From Epiperipatus broadwayi (lineage: Eukaryota; Onychophora; Udeonychophora; Euonychophora; Peripatidae), in NCBI GenBank assembly GCA_028023455.1, contig JAQFVV010006453.1, positions 1,038,001-1,102,000 on the forward strand: a stretch of 64,000 bases of DNA, written 5' to 3'. The notes under the pieces are model-generated. The model made no database searches. It was not told the origin of the DNA and worked only from the letters and a program-made list of their open reading frames with translations. This document shows, one piece after another, positions 12,040 to 23,540 of this stretch (position 1 is the first letter of the stretch; the number at the start of each line of letters is the position of its first letter). The translations under genes and the position numbers were made by a program.

Positions 12040-13440
12040 AGACTTGATCAATATAAGCAGAGGCAGCAAAATGTACATGTAAAATAATATGGGAGTAGTA
12101 GTTACTTATCTAGAGCTCATTCTACATACAAATATTTGCATTAGCTACCATACACTCCAAATGTAGCACATTAGAGAGCATGTTCCCAGAGCTAGAGGGG
12201 GTTATTCTATGGGTCATGCATGTGTGATAATTATATATATTTTATTAGCAAGTGTTTATATAAGATAAAACAGGTATAGCTGTACACTAATTCAATGTAA
12301 TTAATGGGTTTTTATAAAATAATAATGAATAAATTGGTAAATAAAGAAAGATTTTCTTTTTTGGATTCTTTTCAAGTCTGAAATTACAATAAAAGTTCAA
12401 ATGCATTATCACTTTATAAGTTTATGTGATAACTTCTCACATAAAAAAGAATTATTAATCTTTATTTCTAGCTAGATAGATTTTCTGGAAATAGTTTAAT
12501 TTAATTTCTTATTAGAAATTACTATTATGCTTTGCAATCTCCAGAAAATGGTCTTTATGAAAGAAAACTTTGAATAAATTTTGCATAAATGACCACTAAA
12601 CTTCACTTAAAATGTCAATGTAAGCTGGCACTCCCAAAAATAGGCTATGAATATGGAGACTTAAGTAGTCTGAAAACACTCAGCTGTATAATTTGTTGCT
12701 AATAATACTAAGCTTCATTTTTTTGCATAAAGCACAATTTAAAACTTACCACTCAAAGGTGAAGTAAAAAACAAGGATTTTATACACTTTATGCTATAAA
12801 TAATTCAAATTTAAATATTATATTTTTATAGTTCTTTCATGAATAAAACATAATGTTCTTTTTTACAGTTTCTAAAAATAATATTTATGCTTTAGTTTTT
12901 TTAAAAGTTCATAAATATTCTTTTCCTTTATTTGTCCCGAATATTTGCCATTAACAAACAATATCAAACCATTAAAAGTAATGATTTTATAACATCTTAC
13001 TGCTGTTTTGAAAGTCTTTTCTTCCATAAAATATTTTTCTTTATTTATGTATCATTACATAAAGCACTAAGAGCAATTATACAAGGTATTCATATCATTA
13101 TTTCTCCTCTGACAATCCATTTGCAGAATTCCATTTATCAAGAGCATTTTTTCTAAAACTAGTTGATAAGGAATATAGATTGTGCCATTGCACTTGGCTG
13201 GAAACTGACAAACTATTTACTTTAACTTCATCTTCCATACAAGTCTTAGTACAAATAGTATCTCCATTACTTTGAGTAAAATTAAATATAATTAGAAGTT
13301 TACACTTTCTATGTATTTTCTTTATTTTATATGATAGATCATTTTTATGGTTGTTTTTTTTCTTCTTCAAAAGAGATTAGGAAGAGAAAGAGAAAAATAT
13401 CTATCTCATTTTAATATTTTTTCCACTTCATTTACATAGT
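12040..13440. other. AT-rich intergenic DNA, no gene seen
   Basis: No convincing coding sequence. The short ORFs near 12.9-13.4 kb are low-complexity and overlap on opposite strands without any family match. Confidence 0.5.
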
Positions 13441-13447
13441 ATGAATG

Positions 13448-13638
13448 TTGCTATCTCCTAACATAACTATGTAAATAAATATCCATACATACTTGTAGCT
13501 GAAAATTCAAATATAAAATGCTACATCACCATCCCAAATGTTATGTTTTTTCAGCAACACCTTTTATGAATAATTATAAAGTCTGAACTTTATATGCACT
13601 GGAATATTTTTTTATATATTTATGTTGGGAGATAGCAA
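13448..13638. mobile_element. Small MITE-like element with 19-bp terminal inverted repeats
   Basis: TTGCTATCTCCTAACATAA (13448-13466) is matched by the reverse complement at 13620-13638 with one difference. The 191-bp interior is AT-rich and non-coding. No clear target-site duplication was found, so the superfamily is unknown. Confidence 0.55.
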
Positions 13639-14086
13639 AGTTTAAATAACTAATGCTGTAGCCTTTTTTTTTGTATACACAAGTTAAACATGTTTGTTTA
13701 CTAATAATTTAAGATCATTACTAATTTAATTTCATGAAAGTCTGAATTATACGATTCAGGAAAGAATCCTTTTGAGTTAGTTGTTTGAAATTCAGATATT
13801 ATATTTATCCACAGAGGACATAGCTGAAAAATCATAATGGTTTGGAAGAATGATTTAGCATTTAGTATTTGAATTTTCAGTTAGTGATATGCACTGGAAT
13901 ATTTTCATATACATATAATGCAAAATACTAGAATTAACTCTATAATTTTCAATATAGTAATATAAAATAAATAAATAACAGTTACAGCTAATTTATGACA
14001 TGACTGTTCTGTCTGGTAGAATTTACAATTAAAAATTTAAAAATCAATATCTCATTAAAATCACCCAGTGAGATTTGGATTTTTAA

Positions 14087-14167
14087 ATTACAATTATATA
14101 TATATATATATATTATGCACGCATTTATAATTACAATTATATATATATATATATATTATGCACGCAT
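14087..14167 (+). repeat. Direct duplication of an (AT)n-containing 38-bp segment
   Basis: Two copies (about 14087-14124 and 14130-14167) each read ATTACAATT, an AT run, then ATTATGCACGCAT. Confidence 0.9.
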
Positions 14168-14564
14168 GTGTAATTAATTGACCAATGAATATAATTCTAC
14201 TTATGGTGAATCTCACGCATTACTAGCCACTCCTTTATCTCAACACCAATACCGCTACAAGAAAGCAACTACTAAATCAGAATGCATTTCAGTATTTTTT
14301 GATCCCCAAAAATTAACTGGACATGTATTCACACCAACCACTGCAACTATTATATAGAGCGAGGCAACTCATAGTGAAAAATTAGAGAAGCATACCTTAT
14401 AGCTAATTCCCCACCAGGCAATTAGTTGAAAAGACTCATCCTCCCCCTCTCCTAAAAAATGGACTTCCTAACACTAATTAATATTCAACAATTGTACCCA
14501 AATTTAAAATTATTCTACTGCATATACAATCACAATACACTACCCCATTACACCATAGTTTTAT

Positions 14565-14664
14565 TTTTCATGTGTCAAAGCATCAGCCAGGAAGAAAACC
14601 CGCAAACCCAGGACAACTGCTTATAAAGCAGCTGTGCAGACCATTTGGCCACCAATGCTTGACT
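14565..14664 (-). mobile_element. tRNA-derived SINE (family S)
   Basis: On the minus strand the copy begins GTCAAGCATTGGTGGCCAAA, continues with the anticodon-arm-like segment around CAGCTGCTTTATAAGCAG, and ends with the T-arm-like part followed by GATGCTTTGACAC. The flanks show a degenerate duplication (CCATAGTTTTAT against CATCACAGTTTTAT), so this is an older copy. The 116-residue plus-strand ORF across it is not a gene. Confidence 0.7.
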
Positions 14665-14917
14665 ACATCACAGTTTTATCCCAGCTATGAATATAAAAGC
14701 ACAAGTTTCCAAAAGCACTTAACATATCCTAATACTTCAACTCAAAAGCTTAAATTTCTCTTTAACTGTGTAGGAGTGCCCCATTCAACAATTATTTTAA
14801 ATAAAATAAAATATAATCATAAAGTCTTACTAATAATTATTTATAAACAATCAACTCTTAGTAAAATGTTTCAAACCAATAGAAAAATTAAATACTATAT
14901 ATATATATATATATATA

Positions 14918-15640
14918 TATAAACATTACAAGCATAAAAGTAAAGAATTAAGATCTATAATTAAACCTGATAGCTATCAATCTGTATCTCATAAAGTAGC
15001 TGCTTTGAGGAATTATTGTCATAGGAATATTAAATTAAATAATTCTAGTGGGGTAGCTTTGTTTCAAAAATATCAATTTTATAAAGATTATTTGAGTGTT
15101 GGATACTCTGATAAATTTGTTAAAAGTATTTTATTTAATAGTAATATTTGTAAGGATGTAAAGGTTAAAGAAAAATATGATTTTATTTCTTTGCCATTTA
15201 AATTGTCTTCTTATAAAATTGTGTGTAGAAATAGTAAATTGTTTGGAAATAAGAAAATTGCTTGGAAAAGGGGTGTTACATTGAATAATTTATTAAATAA
15301 TACAAAAGAAGTATTCCTGTTGTAGTATATTTTATTCCTTGTTTATTTTGTAAGAAGGTTTACATAGGTCAGAGTAGTTTGAGTTTAAATGAAAGAATAA
15401 AGGTTCATAAAAGTAGAGTTTAGTTCTGCTTTGTACGTCCATGAAAAAGATACAGGCCACACTATTGATTTTGATGAAGCTAAGGTTGTCTTCTTTGAGA
15501 GAAATGAAATCAAAAGAAGAATTAAAGAGTCTTTATTATAGAAAATTTATTATTCTGAAGCAATTAACTTATTTAAGTGTTCTTTTAATATTAAGGGTGG
15601 ATGGGAAGTGAATGGATTTGTGGGTAGTTTTTAATAGTAT
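14918..15640 (+). pseudogene. Penelope-like element, RT C-terminus plus GIY-YIG endonuclease domain, broken
   Basis: The frame opens out of an (AT)n run. It encodes the RT C-terminal region typical of PLEs, with SHKVAALRNYCHR and the GYSDKFV motif, up to a stop near 15325. A shift then gives the GIY-YIG core VYFIPCLFCKKVYIGQSSL (from 15313), in which the VY...VYIG pair is the family signature, followed by NERIKVHKS. After a TAG at 15421 and another shift, the downstream catalytic region reads TGHTIDFDEAKVVFFERNE, with the conserved His and Glu. A TAG interrupts it again near 15538. So the copy carries at least two frame shifts and two stops and is dead. It differs clearly from the copies at 32-36 kb and 58.7-60.4 kb, so it is a separate PLE family. 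The 5' part is missing. Confidence 0.85.
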
Positions 15641-15775
15641 ATATATATATTATGTAGTTTTTTTGTAGTTCTTTACACTTGAGAAGTCTGCTTGTAGCAG
15701 TGAAACCTTAGGTTGTGTTTTAATATTATTTTTATGCTGGTCTGGTTTAATTTTAGATTTGGGGTAGTTTTGATG

Positions 15776-15826
<51 letters not shown>

Positions 15827-15876
15827 CTTGCTTTTTCTTACTATATATATATATATAGTAAGAAAAAGCAAGTCAT
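15776..15876. repeat. (AT)n run and a perfect 54-nt palindrome
   Basis: An (AT)n array (15776-15825) runs into a perfect palindrome at 15823-15876. Its arms are ATGACTTGCTTTTTCTTACT and its complement, joined by an AT run. It could extrude as a cruciform. It may mark the 3' border region of the PLE fragment upstream. Confidence 0.9.
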
Positions 15877-16244
15877 ACATCATATGATTTGTATTACATA
15901 TACATATATATATATATCCTGATAAAATCTTTCCAAGAATGGTGTGAAAACATTTTGCAAGTGTTAATCCTCAAATTGTTATTTATTAGCCAGAAAATAG
16001 AACTTTCCCGCCAGTCATTACATATTATATATAATAATAAATTCAAATATCAATAACTTATGAGAATGAAATTAATTGTGCTTCAAATTTTCACAATACA
16101 ATTACTGAAATATAATACCACACCAACTTACACATTGCTTTTTGGTAGCAAGATTCTTTTTCTCTCATCCAGTTATACCACCGAATGTAAGATTGAAATA
16201 ATAAATAATGTTAGATAATATAGCGTAATAAATCTTTATCCAGT

Positions 16245-16320
16245 GTTGCCTTATATCTACCCCCAGATTAGTTTCTAGCTTATGGTTTTTTACTAGGAGT
16301 TTGGATATGGAATTTTGACA
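16245..16320 (+). repeat. Fragment related to the 27.3 kb foldback
   Basis: The segment CCCCCAGATTAGTTTCTAGC followed by TTATGG resembles CCCCAGACTAGTTTTTGGCT in the foldback element at 27.3-27.7 kb. It is short and diverged. Confidence 0.4.
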
Positions 16321-16924
16321 CCACTTTATTTATTAGTATTCATAGAAATGATTTGTAAAGAGATCTTTTATAAAGCTAATGAAGTAATGATTTAGGCATT
16401 AATTTATTCAAGACTATATACCATATTGTGATAAAATATCATGACCCATCACATGACTTCAGGTTACATATTGCTGTTTTAGTAACATTTTTTGCAACTT
16501 CTTTATGCCACTTACTGTGAGATTTTAAAAGTATGACAGTACCTAATAAAGCTCTACCCTGGATTTTTTTAGTAAATTTAGTTATTAAAAACTAAGGATA
16601 ACTTAATATACAGAAACTGAATTGGATTCAGTTCTATATGACTATACAAGAAAATTGGCTTAGATTGAAAGCATTGATATGTTTTGCATTTGGAATAATA
16701 ACTTCATAATATAACAAATATAAATGATAAAATTTGGAAGGTATTAGCCTAAAGGTCCAGCTGCACTATTCTAATATCCCAAGTTCCTCATTGATGAAAG
16801 CTGGGTTTTGGATAGAAAAGTACAGGATATGGATTTATTAAGCACTGTCTTCTGGAAACTATTATTGTTTTATAAAGATTACTGCAATTGGCATTAAGAA
16901 GATGAAAAAGTACATATATCAATA

Positions 16925-17165
16925 AGAAGATAATATCTATGCACAAAGAGATAAATTTTAACCTTTGATGTTACCAAAAAATTATCAATTACTACTAATT
17001 GACAATTTTTAGATTAAGAAAGTTTTTCTCCTTAATCTAAACATCTGTTATAGGTTTATAAAAAAACTTGATTAGCCTCAGGAACTGTCAGTTAGTAGTA
17101 ATTAATAATTTCTTGGTAATATCAAAGGTTAAAGTTTAACTCTATTTACCTGGATATTATCTCCT
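16925..17165. mobile_element. Foldback (MITE-like) element, about 240 bp
   Basis: The inner arms pair closely: AACCTTTGATGTTACCAAAA near 16961 matches the complement of the segment ending ATATCAAAGGTT near 17130. AATTACTACTAATTGAC matches GTCAGTTAGTAGTAATT. Outer parts (AGAAGATAATATC against GATATTATCTCC) extend the inverted repeat. No coding sequence or duplication was found. Confidence 0.65.
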
Positions 17166-17519
17166 CATTTCTATTCATTATTATAATAACAATCCATAGA
17201 AACATTTAATTCAGTATATATATATATTGTAACAGTCAGAATCGTCTATCTCGCTAACACACTGCAGAATTCAAACCCCAGACATAAAACTGAACATTCT
17301 AGGAGGGGTTGCCTTCTAGATATACTAAGTTTGAATCTAAAATCCAAATTTCATAGCACCATCTACATGATAACGCATCTGATGCCACTACTAGTATAAC
17401 CTTTGACCGGTGCCTGGTAATCAGGGAGAAACAAAAGACTCTATACTAAATGAGGTTTGGGTGGCTAATTAACGTCTATGGATTTACAAAAGAAATGCAG
17501 AATATATATATATATATAG

Positions 17520-19200
17520 ACCGAGTTAGTGATAGGAATCAAATAAAATAAGAGATCAAATTTAGTTTTAAATAATTTCACAAAATTTATTTATATAAAT
17601 TATATATATAATGCCACTGTCTGCTTATATGAGACAGGGACACATATTAAATAATTGTTGGCATCACACTCTAATAAATGACAAAAGGTTTTAAAGCAAA
17701 GTGATATATTCTATTCCTTGGGCTAATAGCATTACGATAATGTGCTTGATGAGATAGGAACATGTGCGAGGTGCTTTGAGCAATTATACAAGTCTAAGAA
17801 AATATTTGAAAATTAAGTGTTCTAAAATATTTATTGATTTCAAGAATAGCATGGACAAAAGCTTACTAAGCAACAAAATGGGAATGTGATCAAAGCATTT
17901 ATTCGATAATAATAATAATAATGTTACATTTGGAGGTCAGTATTGCTGATAATGAATTTATTAAAGTTGGAGGGTGTGACATGTTTAAGTCATGGATACT
18001 TTGTAAAAATAATATAATATAAAACAATAATGGAATATTTGGAATGATTACGGAGGGCATCTTGCCGCTAACCCATAGGAAAGTATTTTATGAACAGCCG
18101 AAACTTAGTGACTGGGTAACGATTGCGTTTAATTCCCAGGTGTGTCATTTATGGACACATTCTGCCTGGAAACTGCAATAAGCGAAGATAACGGACTTAG
18201 CCGTGTAAAGAATCCTTGGAAAAGTAAAACAAAGTGGTCTCAACAACCAATTCATTTACCAGCAATACGAGATGAGTGTATATAAAACATACTGAATGGG
18301 TTTTACTTGGATTAAGAGAAATGCCCAATCAAATTCACCGAAATTCATTTAAAAGGGTCCGCCCATTCTCGATGTCAATGATGAACTTTGTAATTAAAGT
18401 AGAACACGGTAATTAAAATAGGAAAATGCATGCTTGTGGGTTTGAAACTTAACTATAGATTTATATACGCAATCATGCATTAGGGGACACATTTAATCAT
18501 TGACCTCGCACATACTCTCATATTAGATTAAAATCAATAACATGTAGATTTTAAACTATGTGATTATATTATATATTAAAGAAAAGAATTGCCCTCGAAC
18601 GAGTGATTTGCAAAACAATAAAAATTGGAAATTATTTAGAAATTTAAAATATGCCTTTATAGCCACATCTTAGTTTCAACAAAAGGAATAATTCACTCGG
18701 TCAAAGATGACTCTGACACATTATCATAATAAAATAACAGAAAGCTTAATAAATAGAAAATATTAACCCAAGGATAGAGAGCAAAATGATTATATTTAAA
18801 AGAAATACATAATAAAGTTATGTGAAATATCAGAAAACAATTTAAAATATCTATAGCATGTTAGTTATCACAAGAGCTCTTGGGTTAATTTAGGGTTACC
18901 TCTGGAGAAGCATTTTAGGTAGATTGATGGTCGGCAGGTTTTTATATAATTTAACCGCAAAATCTGAAAATGTTCACATTTTTGCAGCAGCAGCAGTTCC
19001 AGGGTTCCTTATGTGATAGCTTCCGATGGTCTGAAGCAGTGGCTGGCTATTTCGAGGGGACATAGCCATCTTGACGCCTCTACTCTGTCATGTCAAGGTT
19101 AGCAAATTATTAGAATAGAACTCAGAATGATTTCTCTTAGAAACATCAGAAGAATCCAGAACAAAAGAAAAAACTCCTTTTTATAGTAGAATTTAACAAT
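17520..19200. other. Intergenic stretch with locally higher GC, unassigned
   Basis: This stretch is less AT-rich than its surroundings, particularly 18040-18370 and 18975-19110 (for example GGCTGGCTATTTCGAGGGGA). It is almost free of the usual microsatellites. No ORF of note or terminal repeats were found. It may be an old transposable element or unique sequence. Confidence 0.35.
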
Positions 19201-19941
19201 AGTACTACCCTGGAGCATTACAAAAATATATCGGACTTATCAGCTGGAATCATCCAAATGTCTAAAGGAATTCAACATTAATTAATTTCTTTTCTTACTT
19301 TCCCTGTCGACATTCGAATTACAAACTAGATTTAATTAAAAATTACTTTTATTAATTAAAGAAAACCTTAAGTGGACATCTGCTGTTTTTAGATAAACTT
19401 ATATAACATTAACTAATTACAACATGAAATAATTAAACTATTGTCCCTCATTTATTTTAACAGAAATATTTGGAATAACTTTTATTAAATTAAAGAAAAT
19501 GATTTTACTTTTTAAATTGCAATATTTGAATCTATTTACTAAATGAATATTTACTAAATGAATTTTATTTTAAATCAAAATATATTACGACAGTAATATA
19601 TATTTGTAAACAGATTCAAACAAAATAACTTTAATTAACAATTTATAATTTTGATATGTTTTTAAAATGCATATCATAGTGTGTGTGCAATTATGACTTA
19701 TATAACCTACTTTTTAATAAATCAAAATTATGTGAACATATACATAATCTATAATCTTTTATTTATTTGGGAATGAGTTATATATATAATATGAGCATTG
19801 TGCTTGTGGTTTAAAATTAGGCAGGATTTTTGGTATGTAAGTGTATTGCAGACACACTACGATAGATTGGTGTTCAAACTAAGGTATGAGGGTAGGAAAT
19901 AGGTGAGAAAAGGTGAAATGAAGATCTGCAAAGCAGACCTT

Positions 19942-20032
19942 ACTGTTTCAATATATATATATATGATTTCTCATTTTGAACATATATAACTAACTGTTTC
20001 AATATATATATATATGATTTCTCATTTTGAAC
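19942..20032 (+). repeat. Direct duplication, 40-bp unit, 51-bp period
   Basis: ACTGTTTCAATATATATATA through CTCATTTTGAAC occurs at 19942-19981 and again at 19993-20032. Confidence 0.95.
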
Positions 20033-20601
20033 AATTAACTAAACATTAGTATCTTGTTGATTTTAAGATTTAGTGTTTTACTTGACTATTTGTTTTGGAA
20101 ATCATCCTACTGCTATAAATTATGCTTCTTTGCAATCTTTAACATCATTTTCTCAGTTTTCATGGTCATATTTCAATATAAAATGAAATTATCATAATAT
20201 TGATGTATTAATTTTTATAAAATATATGAAGAAATCAATACTTTTCAATAGTTAGTAATGTCAAAGTAATTTAGTCCAGCCTACATATGCTTGATGGCTC
20301 CAGTTTATTGTTATCTGGGTTCAAGATCAGTTGCAAGATTTTTTTGAAAAGATTTTTGGAATAGCTGGAAAGTTTATTATTACCTAGTTTATTAAAAACT
20401 AATGATTATATTTATGCAATAATATATATATAAATACATATTATATAGATAAAAATGATTTGAATGCTTACACTTGTAGTAGCATTTATCATAAAATAAA
20501 ATAAAAAGCTTGTTTAGAGTTCATTAGCATGCTCTTAATTATATATATATATATATATATGAAAATATCATAATGCACATTGCTAGCTAAAATAGAAAAG
20601 A

Positions 20602-20764
20602 TTCAAATCACCATTCATGATGTTAAGATGCTTCAAATCACCATTCATGATGTTAAGATGCTTCAGCAATGCCCTCTGTAGACAAATATATTTTTGAGTT
20701 TAGCTGTTTAAAGGTCAGAAGGGTGTTGCTGAAATGTCATAACTTTGTGAATGGTGATTTGAAT
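20602..20764. repeat. Tandem 30-bp duplication with an inverted partner
   Basis: TTCAAATCACCATTCATGAT followed by GTTAAGATGC occurs twice in tandem (20602-20631, 20632-20661). Its first half recurs inverted as GTGAATGGTGATTTGAAT at 20747-20764. The whole forms an imperfect stem-loop of about 160 nt. Confidence 0.85.
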
Positions 20765-22062
20765 CTTTTACAAGTATATATATGTACTTTGATTTTATTT
20801 GTATATGTTCTATTTTAAAAAATGGAAGTTAATAAATTTGCCCACCTTTTGGAACAGATTAGCATTGCCTTATTGCCATGTGCTTTTGGGATATTTCAAA
20901 ATTATAAAAGCCACTTTAAAAATTTTCAAGATGATTGTGTAGATTTTTGATGGCTTTATATGCATTCATTTATGTCTTAAAAATGAATTTTATTGAAAAA
21001 TATTTTGTTAATTTTTCTGAGTCACTAGGTTGATTGATTTCCTACATGAAACTGAATAAGGATGTACTGAATTTATTATTAAACTTCAAATGTAGTTTTT
21101 TAGAACTATTTTATTTATAGTGGATGGTATCAATTGTTCCTTGTGCAAAAAAGTTTATCACCTTTTAATAAAACTGTAATATGTTAATGTAATATGTATA
21201 ATAATATAAAACAGTCTAAATTAATTGCTTATTAAAGAGAAAATATCTTTTAAACATTCTCCAAAGAGATCTAGTGAAAAAGAAAGCATTACTTATTATA
21301 ACTAGTAATTTTAATGCAGGAAGAATTTAAGTTTTTTCTTTTGTGTTTAACTTTTAATCAAGAGTAGCTAGTTATTTATTAATCAGCCACTAATGGGATA
21401 TTAAATTAGATAAAAATCAAAATTCAAAGCTTGATATAATTTTTTAAAAAATCTATGTTTAACTTTACCAGGTTTGAACTTCAGACTGTGGTGATAATAC
21501 ACAAATGCTCTGCTTCCTATGACATGATAACATTCGCTATGTAAATTATGTGAGTATATATATATATACGAATGTATAGTTTATATAGTCACTTAAATCA
21601 TATGAATTCATGATACTAATAAAACTTTTATGAACGATTAGTTTCTAGCAAAAAATTATTCATTTTCATTATGTGTTCAAATGTTTTTATTTAAATCACT
21701 TCAATACATTAAGCATATTTTTAGATTTTTTTTATTAAAAAAAAAACAATATTTATTTACTGTGATAGACTGATACATGTTTAAAATATTATTTAAATAA
21801 AAAAATATTTTGCTATTACAGCATTAAACAGCAAAAATCAATGTATCTGTCAAAAACACGCCTTACTAAAAAAAAAAAAGTTCCCGATGAGTTAATCAGA
21901 GTTAAAGAAATGAAAATTGTGTTTAGAAAAAAATTATTAATTTCTTTTTTAAAATATTTCAAAAGTTCTTTACAAAATGAATGCAGTTTTTTTTATAATA
22001 TAATGTCGTTTAAATAATTAGACATATCAAAAAAATTTGAATTATAGAACTCAGTATATATA

Positions 22063-22636
22063 TATGATCAACAGATGGCGTTTTTACCAAAAACACGATC
22101 AAGCGTTTGTTTACATAAACGATCAAAAAGTCAGAATTAACTATCTCTTTCGTTTTAGCCCACTTTCAGAGCCAAGAAACTAGATCTAAAAACTGACTCC
22201 AAGTGTTTATGCACAGAGTTTCTATCAGTTTGCAAGCATGAAATTTTTCAGACCGATAAAGTCTTCAAATTCAGCCAAACAATCTAGATAGCTATATGGG
22301 TCTGATCTCAGTTCAGCTTCTTCACATAGTCAAAGCCTCTGCAATCTATATCATTGCGGAAACCTTTGACTATGTGGAGAAGCTGAACTGAGATCAGACC
22401 CATATAGCTATCTAGCTTGTTTGGCTGAATTTGAAGACTTTATCGGTCTGAAAAATTTCATGCTTGCAAACTGATAGAAACTCTGTGCATAAATACTTGG
22501 AGTCAGTTTTTAGATCTAGTTTCTTGGCTCTGAAAGTGGGCTAAAATGAAAGAGATAGTTAATTCTGACTCTTTGATCGTTTATGTAAACAAACGCTTGA
22601 TCGTGTTTTTGGTAAAAACGCCATCTGTTGATCATA
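22063..22636. mobile_element. Long palindrome of hammerhead repeat family 1 (ribozyme core deleted)
   Basis: Two 273-bp arms (22063-22335 and 22364-22636) are inverted copies with only a few mismatches, separated by 28 nt. They carry the family-1 landmarks: CAACAGATGGCG, AGTCAGAATTAACTA, AGATCTAGTTTCT, CAGTTTGCAAGC and CCCATATAGCTATCTAG. Where other copies have the hammerhead core, this one reads GAGCCAAGAAACTAG, so the ribozyme is missing. The outer edge abuts an (AT)n run. The near identity of the arms indicates a recent event. Confidence 0.85.
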
Positions 22637-22667
22637 AATACAAGCGTCAGCAGGTTTTAACGTGATT

Positions 22668-22720
22668 AAAACTTGTTTTTGTTTTTCATATATATATATA
22701 TGAAAAACAAAAACAAGTTA
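22668..22720. repeat. Perfect palindrome around (AT)n
   Basis: AACTTGTTTTTGTTTTTCAT and its complement are joined through an AT run (22670-22719). The segment CTTGTTTTTGTTTTT is the start of the family-1 unit, so the palindrome is a head-to-head junction of two units. Confidence 0.9.
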
Positions 22721-22738
22721 TTCACGTAACTTGCTATC

Positions 22739-23155
22739 ACTTGTTATTTATGTTCAACAGATGGCGTAACTTGCTATCACTTTTATTTATGTTCAACAGA
22801 TGGCGTTTTACCAAAACCACCGAACAAGTGTAAAATTTGTTTACATAAATGAAAAAAGAGTCAGAATTAACTACCTCTTTCATTTGCTCACCCCCAGATC
22901 AGCTGATTTCAAGCTGATTTGCTCTCATCAGTGAGGGATAGAGTATAGAAACTAGATCTAAATACTGACTCTCAAGTGTTTATGCAAAACGTTTCTATCA
23001 GTTTGCAAGCGTGAATTTTTCAGACCGGGAAAGTCTTCAAACTCAGCCTAGCAAGCCAGATATTTATATGGGTCTGATCTCAGTTCAGTATCACCACATA
23101 ATCAAAGTCTCTGCAATATATATCATTGCAAGAAAACTTTAAAGGTACATTTATG
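22739..23155 (-). mobile_element. Hammerhead repeat family 1, minus-strand unit
   Basis: This is a complete unit in reverse orientation, running from the ATGTTCAACAGATGGCG end to the ACAAAAACAAG end. It holds one hammerhead motif (22941-22889). A 39-nt segment ending ATGTTCAACAGATGGCG is partly duplicated at its outer edge (22749-22805). There is no ORF. It is followed by the first part of another minus unit (23155-23264), after which the orientation flips. Confidence 0.8.
22889..22941 (-). ncRNA. Hammerhead ribozyme, family 1 copy A
   Basis: Read on the minus strand, stem I is CCCTCA paired with TGGGGG (22891-22896). The core is CTGATGA (22931-22925). Stem II is GAGC paired with GCTT around AAATCA. 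The GAAA core follows, then the self-complementary stem III ATCAGCTGAT. Cleavage is predicted after the C at 22897. All invariant core bases are present. The very short stem III is the form known from PLE and retrozyme hammerheads, thought to act as dimers. Confidence 0.8.
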
Positions 23156-23263
23156 AAAAACAAAAACAAGATATTCATGTAACTTGCTATCACTTGTTAT
23201 TTATGTTCAACAGATGGCGTTTTACCAAAACCACCGTACAAGTGTAAAATTTGTTTACATAAA

Positions 23264-23540
23264 CTTTCCCGGTCTGAAAAATTCACGCTTGCAAACTGAT
23301 AGAAACGTTTTGCATAAACACTTGAGAGTCAGTGTTTAGATCTAGTTTCTATACTCTATCCCTCACTGATGAGAGCAAACCAGCTTGAAATCAGCTGATC
23401 TGGGGGTGAGCAAATGAAAGAGGTAGTTAATTCTGACTCTTTTTTCGTTTATGTAAACAAATTTTACACTTGTTCGGTGGTTTTGGTAAAACGCCATCTG
23501 TTGAACATAAATAACAAGTGATAGCAAGTTATGTGAATAA
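23264..23540 (+). mobile_element. Hammerhead repeat family 1, partial plus-strand unit
   Basis: After an inversion junction near 23264 the unit starts internally at CTTTCCCGGTCTGAAAAATT. It runs through the hammerhead to the CCATCTGTTGAACATAAATA end and directly into the next unit in the same orientation. Confidence 0.8.
23356..23410 (+). ncRNA. Hammerhead ribozyme, family 1 copy B
   Basis: Stem I is CCCTCA (23360-23365) with TGGGGG (23401-23406). The core is CTGATGA (23366-23372). Stem II is GAGC/GCTT with loop AAACCA. GAAA follows, then stem III ATCAGCTGAT. The NUH triplet is AUC, with predicted cleavage after 23400. Every core position fits the hammerhead consensus, and six stem I pairs form, including one G-U. 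Confidence 0.85.

Noticed and set aside
14572-14922. 116-residue ORF
   Set aside because: It runs through an antisense SINE and into (AT)n; composition is not coding.
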